From positions 248,001-312,000 of the forward strand of contig NZ_CP109462.1 in assembly GCF_036227565.1 (NCBI RefSeq): DNA of 64,000 nt. The letters run 5' to 3'. Of this stretch, positions 17,661 through 26,900 are shown piece after piece; position 1 is the first letter of the stretch, and each line of letters starts with the position of its first letter. This DNA comes from Streptomyces sp. NBC_01454. Its GTDB lineage: Bacteria; Actinomycetota; Actinomycetes; Streptomycetales; Streptomycetaceae. Position numbers and translations under genes: made by a program. The notes under the pieces were generated by a model that was not told the origin of the DNA, did not search any database, and saw only the letters and a program-made list of their open reading frames with translations.

Positions 17661-17688
17661 GCGCCCCTGCCGCACCGCTGCGGGGCGC
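17661..17688. terminator. Bidirectional hairpin between convergent genes
   Basis: A 7-bp stem (GCGCCCC/GGGGCGC, arms at 17661-17667 and 17682-17688) lies between the stops of the plus-strand 144-aa gene (17614) and the minus-strand 736-aa gene (17710). Its position fits a shared terminator. Confidence 0.45.
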
Positions 17689-17709
17689 GGCGCAGCATGC
17701 GCTTCTGCT

Positions 17710-19920
17710 TCAGGTGCCGGTTGCGATCTGATCCGGATCGGCCTGGGGCAGCGGCCAGTAGTAGCGGTCACGGCCGCTGCCAAGGCATGCGAGAAGCACG
17801 TCTTCGGGCATCTGCAGCACCGGGGCGCAGCGGACGAGCTGGGCGGGCGAGATGGTGCCCGTGCCGTCGAGCCATGCGGCGACCAGTGTCTCGGGCAGGA
17901 TCGCCGCGTCGGCCAGGTCGGCGCAGGTCATCTTGTGTGCGGCCAGCTGGTGGCGCAGGGTGCCGCGTGCGGTGTCCGGCTCGGCGAGTTCGTTCAGCCG
18001 CGCGGTGATCTTGCCGGGCAACTGCGGGTCGGGCGCGGGGCGCGCGGGCTCGCGGTGCGCCAGGTAGGACGGGACCGGGGCCGCGAGGGCCCGCAGCGCG
18101 TAGGCGGAGCAGTCGTCGAGGAGCTTCAGGGCCCAGGTGCGGGCGTGACGCTCATTCTGGTCCGCGTGCAGCCTCCAGACGTGGGTGCGGCCGGCAAGGC
18201 AGAAGTCGCGGTCGACCAGAAGCGGTCCGGCCTGCTCGGCCTGAGCTCGGTCGTGACGCGGCCATACGTCGAGACCGAGAACGGGGGTCGCCAGGAGAAG
18301 GGTGAGAAGCCGGTCGAGGCTGGCGGCCATGGCTACCGCGGTGGGTTCGTCGAAGAAACGCCGCTGCGCATAGCCGATGAAGGTCTCGAACTCGTCGCGC
18401 AAGTCCGGTGCGGTGGAGGGGCTTTCGGGCACGGTGGCGGTCAGGGCGGGGGTGCTCGCGAAGAACGCGTCCGGGTCGGCGGTGCGCAGCTGGTCAAGGA
18501 CGTCCGGATTGAAGCCGCGGGCCGCGTCGCGGGCCCGCAGATTGCCGAAGGTGACGAACCAGGCGTTGGGGCGCAGGTCTCCGGTGCCCAGCTGCTGGCT
18601 GGCGGGATGGTCGGGATCGGCTGCGACGTGAGCGAGGCCCTCGTCGTAGTGGAACAGCACGTCCTCGTCCTGGAGGAAGGCCTCGCGCCAGAGGCCGAAC
18701 TGCCGGTGCCGGGCGGTGAACTCCTCGGCTGGCGGGAGCCCGTAGCCCTCGGCGAAGTCCTCGTCGTCTTCGAGGAAGTCGAACAGCACTTCGGCTTCGC
18801 GCAGCATCAGGTGGAAGGCGAGTTCCTCGGCGGTGCAGCGCGGCAGGGGTGCGCGGCCGGCCCGCAGGTCGTCGGCGAGGTCGTCGAGCGCGCGGACCAT
18901 GGCCAGGCGCCAGCTGGCTCCCTGTCCGTCGCAGATCCGGGGCAGCTCCAGCAGGAACGAGTCGTGGAGCCGCCATTCGTCTTCCTCGGATGGCCGGTCG
19001 AAGACGCGGTCACCGTAGTGGAGGAGGTCGTGGTAGCCGCGCTCGGCGACGATGCCGGCGGCCACCGCCAGGACCTGGGCCGCCTGCGGGGTGAGGACCT
19101 CGGCGAGCTCCTCGTACTCCGCTTGGCCCTCGTAGGCGTCCCACGCCGTGGTCCGGGACCCGAGCCGCAAGAGCTCGGCGCTGCGTTCGGCGGACAGCGG
19201 GCCGACAGGGACCAGGGGTGCGCCGTCGAGGTGGGCCTGCGCCCATGCGGGATGCCCACGGTGCGGGTCGCGGGGCGTGGTGATGGAGTAGGGCGAGAAC
19301 CAGTAGTCGGGCCCGTCCCAGCCTCCCTCGGGCTCGGGAACCGTCTCGTCCTCGATGTCCTCCGCGTCCTCACCGGTGTCCGCGGGCTGGGCTTCGGGGA
19401 TGGAGTACTTCGCGCCCTCGACGATGAACTGCCAGGCGTCCTCCCAGTACGGTGGACGGTACGAACCCTCCTTGCGCTCCTCGGGCAGGGGGACGCCCAG
19501 GGCGCGAAGTTCCCCGTCGGTGGCCGCGCACGCGCGTGATGCCAGGGTGAGCATCTGAGCGAGGGCCCAGTCCTCCGCCGCACAGCGCGGCAGCGGGGCC
19601 TTTCCGGCGTCGAGATCCTCGGCCAGATCGTGGAAGGCGCGGGCCGCCCCGGCCCGGAAGGCGCGGTCGCGGGTGTCGCAGGCTTCGGGCGCCAGGTGCA
19701 GAACGGTGCCGGTTGCCTTCGGGGCGGAGCGATCGAAGGACCGGTCTCCGTAGGTGGCGGCGTCACGGTAGGCGAGGGTGGCGAGCATGCGGCCGGCCGC
19801 CGTCAGAAGACCACGGGAGAACGCGGGCAGTGATCTGTCCAGGTCCTCTTCCGGGAGCTCGTAGTACTGGGCGTCCTCGGCGTAGGCACTGAACGCGTCG
19901 GTGTCTTCGGGCCTGCTCAA
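17710..19920 (-). CDS. Hypothetical protein with an internal duplication, 736 aa
   Basis: Soluble and acidic. Two regions are clearly related. The first is about residues 58-145 (YGDRSFDRS ... DLAEDLDAGKAPLPRC ... AEDWALAQML) and the second about 300-390 (YGDRVFDRP ... DLADDLRAGRAPLPRC ... AEELAFHLML). This indicates a duplicated roughly 240-residue module. The last 90 residues hold a helix-turn-helix-like stretch (LRHQLAAHKMTCADLADAA). An acidic linker lies near 185-200. No family recognised. It shares a strand with the HTH gene upstream (166 bp gap), but co-transcription is not proven. Confidence 0.65.
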   Translation of the reverse strand: MSRPEDTDAFSAYAEDAQYYELPEEDLDRSLPAFSRGLLTAAGRMLATLAYRDAATYGDRSFDRSAPKATGTVLHLAPEACDTRDRAFRAGAARAFHDLAEDLDAGKAPLPRCAAEDWALAQMLTLASRACAATDGELRALGVPLPEERKEGSYRPPYWEDAWQFIVEGAKYSIPEAQPADTGEDAEDIEDETVPEPEGGWDGPDYWFSPYSITTPRDPHRGHPAWAQAHLDGAPLVPVGPLSAERSAELLRLGSRTTAWDAYEGQAEYEELAEVLTPQAAQVLAVAAGIVAERGYHDLLHYGDRVFDRPSEEDEWRLHDSFLLELPRICDGQGASWRLAMVRALDDLADDLRAGRAPLPRCTAEELAFHLMLREAEVLFDFLEDDEDFAEGYGLPPAEEFTARHRQFGLWREAFLQDEDVLFHYDEGLAHVAADPDHPASQQLGTGDLRPNAWFVTFGNLRARDAARGFNPDVLDQLRTADPDAFFASTPALTATVPESPSTAPDLRDEFETFIGYAQRRFFDEPTAVAMAASLDRLLTLLLATPVLGLDVWPRHDRAQAEQAGPLLVDRDFCLAGRTHVWRLHADQNERHARTWALKLLDDCSAYALRALAAPVPSYLAHREPARPAPDPQLPGKITARLNELAEPDTARGTLRHQLAAHKMTCADLADAAILPETLVAAWLDGTGTISPAQLVRCAPVLQMPEDVLLACLGSGRDRYYWPLPQADPDQIATGT

Positions 19921-20085
19921 TTCGTCTCTCCACCCCGTCCCGCCCGGGGCGGTAGGGCGGCGACCGGTTCAGTCTTCCACGCCGAGTCGGGCAGCGGCGC
20001 CGCGTGCGGGCGACAGCCGGACGCCCGGCGCCAGCGTGGCGTGCCTGCAGCTCCGGACGTGGTCAGGAACAACCGCATGGCTGCC

Positions 20086-21390
20086 TCAGCGGCTGAAGAT
20101 GACGGTGAGCACCGCGACTTTCGACAGCGCATCGGCGACACCCCGCTCGGCCGCGGCCTCCAGGTCCGACGAAGGGGGCTCTTGGCCGAGCGAGTGCAGC
20201 AGGCGGGCGTGCTGGTAGGCAAAACCCAGCTCCGCGGCTGTTTCCAGGGCCGCTGCGACGGCCTGACCGTCGGGACGAGTACCCCGTTGACGCGCCGCGA
20301 CCTGCCGGGTCGCGTGATCGCCGAGCGGACCGCTCGTCTCAAGGAGGAACATCGCCCAGTCCGACCGGTGCATGAGCGCCGACAGTGACACCGGCCCGAG
20401 CACGCTTCCGGATTCGGGGGCGGACCTGGGGATCGTGCTGGGACCCGACCGCCGGCGCCGGGCGCCAGCGTCATCGGTGTCGTCCTCGTCCTGGAGGATG
20501 TCGATGAACCATCCCCCGATTCCGGGCAGGCCGTCGACGTCGTCCTGCCAGACGGGGTACGCACCCAGCCGGGGTGCCTCCTGGGTGACCCGGCGCTTCT
20601 GCACATCGCAGTCGTCATGCGGTACGTCGACCCGGTCGGAGGCAGCACCAGGGTCGGGTTCGGCGGGTTCGCGGGAGGGTGCGCCACGGCGCTCGGGCGG
20701 TCCGGTGCGGTCGAGGAATCGTACGAACTCCTCTTGCGTGAAGCCGTAGGCGTCGCACAGTCCGGGCCAGTCGTGACGGTGGGGGATCGTACGCCCTGAC
20801 TCCCAGTTGCTCACCGTGCTCACGGACGACACGTTGGCGGTGGCGGCGATCTCGGAGCGGCTCTTTCCCGCACGAACCCGACGTGTCATCAACTCGCGGG
20901 CCAGGGGCGGCGCGTCCACGGCCCAGGTGAGCAGGTCACGGGCGGCCGTCAGGTGCTTCTCCTCGCCGGTCACCTGCTGCAGGATGCGCAGCACCATACG
21001 CGCGACCAGCCGCCGCGGATTGGTCTCGGGATCTTCCGGGGCCCCGGCGTAGGGGCCGCGGCGGCTGTCCGGGATCTGGTAGTAGGCGCCGTCGATCAGG
21101 AGTTCGCCGTCGAAGATCTCGTCGGTCTCGCGGTAGCCGTGGTCGTTGGACTGGCTCATCATCCCGGCGAAGGCGAGGACTCGCAGGTCATCGTCGCTGG
21201 GCGTGCTGGTCGGGCCGTTCGGCAGGCAGATCCGGGCGAGATCGGCCAGGCACACCAGGAACGCCCGCTGGTCAGGGGTAGTGGGCGTAGGACGGTGTTC
21301 GAGCGCGGCGGCCATGGCGAGCACGGCGGCGCTACGGCGCTTGCGTACGTCGGGGTGGAGCGGACGCGATTCCTGTCGTTGTGCGGTCAC
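20086..21390 (-). CDS. XRE-type helix-turn-helix protein, 434 aa
   Basis: Starts at GTG 21390. Residues 1-150 are an unrecognised helical domain. At about 165-220 there is a helix-turn-helix resembling the XRE family (LARELMTRRVRAGKSRSEIA then STVSNWESGRTIP). A linker and a C-terminal helical domain of about 100 residues follow. This suggests a DNA-binding regulator with a sensor or partner-binding C-terminus. Targets are unknown. It is followed by the large duplicated-domain protein. Confidence 0.65.
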   Translation of the reverse strand: MTAQRQESRPLHPDVRKRRSAAVLAMAAALEHRPTPTTPDQRAFLVCLADLARICLPNGPTSTPSDDDLRVLAFAGMMSQSNDHGYRETDEIFDGELLIDGAYYQIPDSRRGPYAGAPEDPETNPRRLVARMVLRILQQVTGEEKHLTAARDLLTWAVDAPPLARELMTRRVRAGKSRSEIAATANVSSVSTVSNWESGRTIPHRHDWPGLCDAYGFTQEEFVRFLDRTGPPERRGAPSREPAEPDPGAASDRVDVPHDDCDVQKRRVTQEAPRLGAYPVWQDDVDGLPGIGGWFIDILQDEDDTDDAGARRRRSGPSTIPRSAPESGSVLGPVSLSALMHRSDWAMFLLETSGPLGDHATRQVAARQRGTRPDGQAVAAALETAAELGFAYQHARLLHSLGQEPPSSDLEAAAERGVADALSKVAVLTVIFSR

Positions 21391-21448
21391 GGAACACAGC
21401 GTGAAGGGCCTCGACCAGCGAAAACAAGGCGCTCCGGAAACGTTGACA

Positions 21449-21649
21449 TCAACGGTTTCGGCCGCCGGACGCGTCTGCGCGGACGGGCTTTCCGCGGCCG
21501 GTGAAGCCGGTGGCGCTGCCGCCCAGGACCTCCGGAGCCGCAAGCGAGGCTCCATAGGGGAGCCGGATCCTCGGCGGCTTCACCAGGCGAGTGAGTCCGC
21601 TGTCCCGCGCCAGAATGAGAGACTCCTCGACCCCCACGACGCTCGCCAT
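21449..21649 (-). CDS. Possible small protein, 66 aa
   Basis: A short frame starting at ATG 21649, in the 300-bp gap between the HTH gene (start 21390) and the 316-aa-class gene (end 21690). It contains a hydrophobic-charged N-terminus (MASVVGVEESLILA) and ends Gly/Arg-rich. The ribosome site is weak. It may be a genuine small gene co-transcribed with its neighbours, but there is no independent evidence. Confidence 0.3.
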   Translation of the reverse strand: MASVVGVEESLILARDSGLTRLVKPPRIRLPYGASLAAPEVLGGSATGFTGRGKPVRADASGGRNR

Positions 21650-21689
21650 CGGAGAGTCCCCGCTGGGCAAACATCGCATCGAGTCATGG

Positions 21690-22646
21690 TCACTCCCTCT
21701 CCTTGGACCGGGGCATCTTCCAACGGTCAGCTCGATAGCTGGCCGGCTCATTGTTGCCCGGCCGCGGTGGGTTGAGGCTGCGGACCATGGCACAGTCAGG
21801 CGTCAGCGTGAAGGTCACCTTCTGCCCGGTGACGGTGATGCACTCCGGGCCGAGGACCACCTGACCTTTGGTCGGGGCCCGCAGCAGCTTGTCGACGACC
21901 TTGCGGATCGCCTCGTGTCGCTTTTCCGGAGCAACGTTCCGGAAAAATGGCGAGTTGAGGGCGTCTGCGTGACACAGGACGTAGGAGCGGCGGCCAACGC
22001 GACGGATGGTGCTCTCGTCCCTGATGGGGCGCCGGGGGGTCGGCAGAGGAACGGACTGACCATTCTCGTCGTATGCCTGACCAGCGGGAAGCAGGGGCCA
22101 GGCTGGTGCGGGGATCGCCGCGGCACGACGGGCCTCCGCCTCCGCGCGTTGCGTGCGCATGCGCTGCTCGTGCGCCTCCTGCCGCTGCTCCTGCGCCTCT
22201 CGCTGGTGTTCCTTTCGGCGCTCGGCTTCGAGTTCCTTGCGGCGTCGTTCGTCCAACATCGCGAGCAGGTCACCGACCGGGACGTGGATCTCCTTGTCGA
22301 ACCAGGAGGTTGGCGGTCCGGAGTACTTGATGACTCGTCGGCACCCGCGGTCCAGGATGAAGGTGTACGAGTCATCTCCCTCACCGTCGGCCTTGTGACT
22401 GCGGGCACGGCACCCCGACTGTTTAAGGGCGAGCCTGCCGGTCTGGAGGATACGCGCGAGGAGTTGCCGGATCTGCTGCTCAGCGGTCGCGTCTGAGACG
22501 ACGTGCGCGGCGATGTACGCACTCCGTGCGCTCTGGGCGATCTCGACTTTCTGCGCGAGCGCGTTCGCCTGCTCCGGGGAGAAGCGGTCGGTGGCAGTCC
22601 AGGCTTCAGGCCTCCCACCAGGCTGGGGCGGCGGTTGATGACTCAT
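21690..22646 (-). CDS. Hypothetical coiled-coil protein, 318 aa, paralogous domain with the gene at 59117
   Basis: Starts at ATG 22646. Residues 45-110 contain a domain shared with the 284-aa protein at 59117-59971: a TAEQQIRQLLARILQTGR helix, a short variable loop, then RRVIKYSGP. A strongly charged coiled coil of about 45 residues (135-180, Glu/Arg/Gln-rich) follows. The C-terminal 100 residues hold a second small domain around RRSYVLCHADAL. No named family. The upstream start lies about 57 bp from the end of the 131-aa gene, so they may share a transcript. Confidence 0.6.
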   Translation of the reverse strand: MSHQPPPQPGGRPEAWTATDRFSPEQANALAQKVEIAQSARSAYIAAHVVSDATAEQQIRQLLARILQTGRLALKQSGCRARSHKADGEGDDSYTFILDRGCRRVIKYSGPPTSWFDKEIHVPVGDLLAMLDERRRKELEAERRKEHQREAQEQRQEAHEQRMRTQRAEAEARRAAAIPAPAWPLLPAGQAYDENGQSVPLPTPRRPIRDESTIRRVGRRSYVLCHADALNSPFFRNVAPEKRHEAIRKVVDKLLRAPTKGQVVLGPECITVTGQKVTFTLTPDCAMVRSLNPPRPGNNEPASYRADRWKMPRSKERE

Positions 22647-22702
22647 GCCCCGAGGGTAACGACGCGCCCTCGGCGTGTGGCAGTCCGTGGCCTTTTGGGC
22701 GG

Positions 22703-23098
22703 TCATCGTGGCGCCCGGCGGTCATTCGGGGCTCCCCTTTGTGGATAGCTCAGGGTGACATTCACCGCCGGCCCGCGCTCACGAACGGCTCGGAGCAGCT
22801 CATGGAGCTCTTCATGCGCTGGGTACTGGGCGAGGAGCCGGTCCGCCTCGATCCACAGGACACGGTGTCCTTCATATGTGTCCGCGAACGGGCCGAACCG
22901 CACTTCGGTCGCTGCCGAACCCAGCTCTCGGCACTCGATCGTGTGGAGGGCTCGCTTCAGCTGATTGACGAACAGCCGAACGTCGGAGTCGGGCGGCAGG
23001 TTTGCCTTCCCGAGAGTGACCGGCCCGATGAGGATGCGCTGTCCCTCCTCCAAGGCAACGGCGGAACGCTTCGCGGCTGGCCACAGACGCAGGTTCAA
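22703..23098 (-). CDS. Hypothetical protein, 131 aa
   Basis: A soluble alpha/beta protein with no recognised family. The middle holds a long helix (VRLFVNQLKRALHTIE) and strands around FGPFADTYEGHRVLWIEADR. Its GTG start overlaps the stop of the upstream membrane-protein gene by four bases, so the two are translationally coupled. The C-terminus is basic. Confidence 0.6.
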   Translation of the reverse strand: MNLRLWPAAKRSAVALEEGQRILIGPVTLGKANLPPDSDVRLFVNQLKRALHTIECRELGSAATEVRFGPFADTYEGHRVLWIEADRLLAQYPAHEELHELLRAVRERGPAVNVTLSYPQRGAPNDRRAPR

Positions 23099-23736
23099 CC
23101 TTCTCCACCTTTCCCGGTTCCAAGGCCGTCGTGACTCGGATGCTCGGATGTCGTGTCGTCATTCGCCGGCCCGATCCCGAACACAGCACGCATGTGGGTT
23201 GTGCGGCGCCGCAGTTCGGACCATTCCTCGTGGCTGCGCTGGTCCGGGGCCATGGCGGCGAGCAGCTCGTCGAGCGCCTTGAGGGCGTCTCGGCCGCGGC
23301 GGCGACGCAGGGCTTCTCGTGCCTGGACGAGCAGGGCCGCGCGATCGTCGGCGCCGGCGGTACGCCGGTGCAGCGCGGTGAACTGGGTCATCAGGGGAGA
23401 GAGGAAGTCGGTGAGCATCCGGTCGGCCCACGCGCGTTGCTGGCTGAGCCGGCCTCGGCGGACGGCGAGAACCACTCCGGCCAGCCACAGCGGCTGCATC
23501 ACGATCCGTACGAGCGGTGAGTCGGCCTGCGGTATCAGCCCGGTCATCAGCAGCACGCTGTAGAGCACGAGCGCGCCGCCCAGGACCATCATCCAGCCCA
23601 GCATCGACCGGGGTTGAACAACCAGGTAAGGACGCCGCTGTGCTGCGGCTGCGAGCAGCATGGTCCGTTCGACGGCGAGGCCGGCGAGGACGAGCCAGGC
23701 GGCCTCTGCGGCGAGCGGCGCAGCACCAGGGGGCAC
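23095..23736 (-). CDS. Hypothetical membrane protein, 213 aa
   Basis: Starts at GTG 23736 with a GGAGAG ribosome site. Three hydrophobic segments (about residues 10-30, 45-65 and 75-93) are followed by a cytoplasmic helical domain rich in Arg/Ala (RREALRRRRGRDALKALDELL). It lies just downstream of the Tad/LysM-BTAD operon on the same strand, and so could be its last part. Function unknown. Confidence 0.6.
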   Translation of the reverse strand: MPPGAAPLAAEAAWLVLAGLAVERTMLLAAAAQRRPYLVVQPRSMLGWMMVLGGALVLYSVLLMTGLIPQADSPLVRIVMQPLWLAGVVLAVRRGRLSQQRAWADRMLTDFLSPLMTQFTALHRRTAGADDRAALLVQAREALRRRRGRDALKALDELLAAMAPDQRSHEEWSELRRRTTHMRAVFGIGPANDDTTSEHPSHDGLGTGKGGEG

Positions 23737-23778
23737 AGGTCTCTCCTACTCGGGGCGCGGACAAGGCGGGCGGGCCGC

Positions 23779-23859
23779 TCAGAACAGCCGAGGTAGTAGC
23801 CAGATGCGGGCTGTGACCGCCGAGATCACGGCGAGGACCAACGTACAAGAGGCGATCAA
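23779..23859 (-). CDS. Possible 26-aa single-pass membrane peptide
   Basis: A very short frame starting at TTG 23859 with an AAAAGAGG ribosome-site-like sequence four bases upstream. It encodes one continuous hydrophobic segment and ends in RLF. It lies between the LysM-BTAD gene and the 213-aa membrane protein gene. Only the hydrophobicity and position support it, and a longer competing frame covers the same DNA. Confidence 0.25.
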   Translation of the reverse strand: MIASCTLVLAVISAVTARIWLLPRLF

Positions 23860-23916
23860 CAGGCCTCTTTTCTGAAGCTGGTCCGTGCTCTCGCAGCCTG
23901 GTGAGTAGGTCGTTTC

Positions 23917-26900
23917 TCACGCACTTGCGGCCCCCAGCGAGTTGGCGGCCAGCAGCGTGTTGAGGAGGGCCACGGTCTCGGGCGAGCTGTCGAGCCCGGT
24001 CTCGGTGGAGATCCTGTTGAGCTGGTGGGCGGTGCGCTCGAGTCCGGCCCGGTCGCCGGTCGCGCTGTAGATCTGGAAGAGGTCGCGGTAGAGCAGTTCG
24101 GCCTGGATGTCGCAGGTGAGTCCGACGGATGCGGCGTTCGCCGCGGCCCGGAAGTCACGGACAGCCATCCGGCGTGCGGCGAGTTCGTGGGCGACGTCGA
24201 CGGTGGCGGAGATCATCTCCTGGATGTCGTGTTCGGCCCATACGTAGCGGCTCTGGTCGATGTCGGCGAAAGGGCGGCCGCGGACCAGGGCGAGGGCGTG
24301 GGCGAGGGCGGTGTCGGCGTCCTCGCCCTGGTGGTGCATGCCCCTGAGGTAGAGGTCTTTGAACTGGTGCCAGTCGGCGGTGACGTCCTGGTTGAAGGCG
24401 TAGACGCCGTTGTTGATGGGCGGCAGGTAGGAGCTGTCGGGGGCGTCTGCGGCCAGGCGCGGGTCGCGCCCGAGCCAGGTCCGCAGCTTGCTGATGGCGG
24501 TGTTGCGGGTGCCTGCGTACACGCGCTGGCCGGGCCAGACCGCTTCGTCGAGCTCGTGGCGGTTGCGGCCGGGGTGCAGCACCAGCCACGCCGCGATCTC
24601 GGTGAGGGAGTTGCGGCGGTTGGACTCGACGCGGCCCAGGGCACCGACCACGTCGACCGGGCCCAGGACGCGGATCTGCGGAGCGGCCGGCGGGTCGGGC
24701 GGTGTGTTCAGGGCCGCGAGAACGCTGGAGGTGACGGCGGTGACCCGGGCGAGGAGCGGCTCGGGTGCCTGCACCTTCGGGGCGGCCTCGGATGCCGGCT
24801 CGGGGCCGGCGTCCGTGTCGTCGGCGAGGCCGTCGGCGCCGGCGTCGGGTGCCGGACCGACCGGGCTGTCATCGTCGGCGCCGAGGTCTTCAGGCACATC
24901 GAACGGGGAACGGTCGCGCTGCTCGCTGAGAACTTCGGCGAAGACGTCGTCGAAGTCCGCCGTGGATCCGTTGTCAGGATCGTGAGGGGCGGCCGGCTCG
25001 TCGAGGTCTGCGGGGACGGAAGGGGCGTTGCTGACGGCAGGGCTCAGGGCGCTGTCCTCGTCCGGCGCCCACGGCTCCGGCCCGTCGGTGTACGGCGGGT
25101 ACGCCGTGGAGGCTGGGTCTTCATCGTCGACCGGCGTGTCCGTCGGCGGCAGTTCGGCCTCCGGGGACTGTTCCACCGGGAATTCGGGCCCGTCCTGCGG
25201 GCCGTATCCGGCGGCTTCCGGCGACAGACCACTGTCGAAGTCCGATTCCGGGTGGGCCTCCAGTCCGGCTTCGGGCGCGGTGCCGGTTGTTGCCGGGGCG
25301 AGAGCGCTGAAGTCGGGGAGAGCCACGGCGGAGTCGCTCGCGGACGTCGTGGTGACGTGGACCTGGACGGGTGCCGGCTGGCTGCCGGTTGCCTGCGGGG
25401 CGAGCGCCGAGCCGTCGTCGTCCCAGAGGTCGAGGTGAGATGCGGCGTCGGGTTCCGCGGTCCACGGCGGTGCGGGGACGTCGTCGGTGCGGTTGGCCGT
25501 CGACAGCAGGTCCAGCAGCGGCGCGTACGCCTCGGCCTCCAGGCGCTGCAACGTGACGGTCAGGTCTAGGCCCGGGAGTTCGACTTCGGCGCCGGGTGCG
25601 GCGGGCACGAGCCAGGTGCCCGGCAGCTGGAGAGCCCCGTCGGCGGCGGTGATCACGGCGAGCGCGGTGCGGGGCCGGGAGGAGAGCAGGTCGGCCAGGT
25701 CCTCGGCGTGCTGTTCGGTCGGCACGTTCGGGCACATGAGGACCTGGGGGATCCAGGTGTCGCCGCCGTCGGCGCCAAGGCGTGCGGCAAGGAGGCTGTC
25801 GGCGCCGGCTGCGTCCAGGGCGCCGCGCTGGAGGGCGTCGTGCGCGCGCACTTCGTCCAGGGCGGAGCTGAGCGCCGGATGATGCTGGACACGGGCGGGG
25901 AAGACGTCCTGGAGTTCGGCGCCGAGGCCGGACAGCTGCAGGGAGGTGTCGTCGGTGAGCGCGGAGGAGGCGAGTTCCACCGCCATCCCGAGCATGACCG
26001 CGGTCACGTCCTGCGTGCTGCCGTGCAGCTGGAGCAGGCCGATGGTCTCGAGGTTGATCAGGACAGGGTCGCCGTCGGGTGTCTCGCCGATGCTGACCAG
26101 GGCCGGGTAGGGGGCGTTGGTGTCGCGGGCCTCGTCGGAGGACAGCAGTGCCGCGCCGCGGCCGGGGCACCACCACACCGCCGGGTTGGACTCGCTCTCG
26201 GTGAAGGGGGCGAGGGCCGGGGCCGGTGCCGAGAGGTGAACTTCGAGTCCACGCGCATCGAGCCGGGCCGCTTCGATCTCGGGCAGAGGCCGGCCGGTGC
26301 GGGCGCAGTTGGCCGCCAGGGCACGCAGGGCCTGGTGCAGCAGGTCGAGTCCGTCGGCAGAGGCGTTGTTGCGCATCTCCTGCTCGAGGTCGGCGCTGGC
26401 CGTGTTCTCGTCGGGCATCGGGATACGCCGCTTGTGGCGACGGCGGCGCTGCTGGTGGGCGCGGCGCGCGCCGAGCACGGCCAGTACGGCCGCCGCGAAC
26501 AGGCTCGTGACCGCGGCCGCGGTGACGGCGACGCTCGGGCCGTCGTCCTCGCCGGCGGTCTCGGCCGCAGGCGTGTGCTGGTCGGGGGCCGCCGGGGAGG
26601 AGCGTTCGGGCGCGGGGGTGGCGGGCGCGGACGGCTCGGAGGCAGAGGGCATGGGGTCCCGGTTGGTGTCGGAGCCGGCGGCATCACGGTCAGGGGTGTC
26701 GGGCTTCTGGGGCGGAGCGGTGGGCGACGTCTCCTTCTCACCGGTGTCCTTGCCCGTGGAGGAGTCCTGATCGGCGCTGGGGTGCTCGTCGGCGGGCTTG
26801 TCCTGGGAAGGCGCGGAGGCGGCGCCGGGCAGGACGAGCTTCCACCCGGGGTAGATCTCGTCCGGGTCAGTGAATGTGCGGCCGTCGTCCTGCTTCTTGC

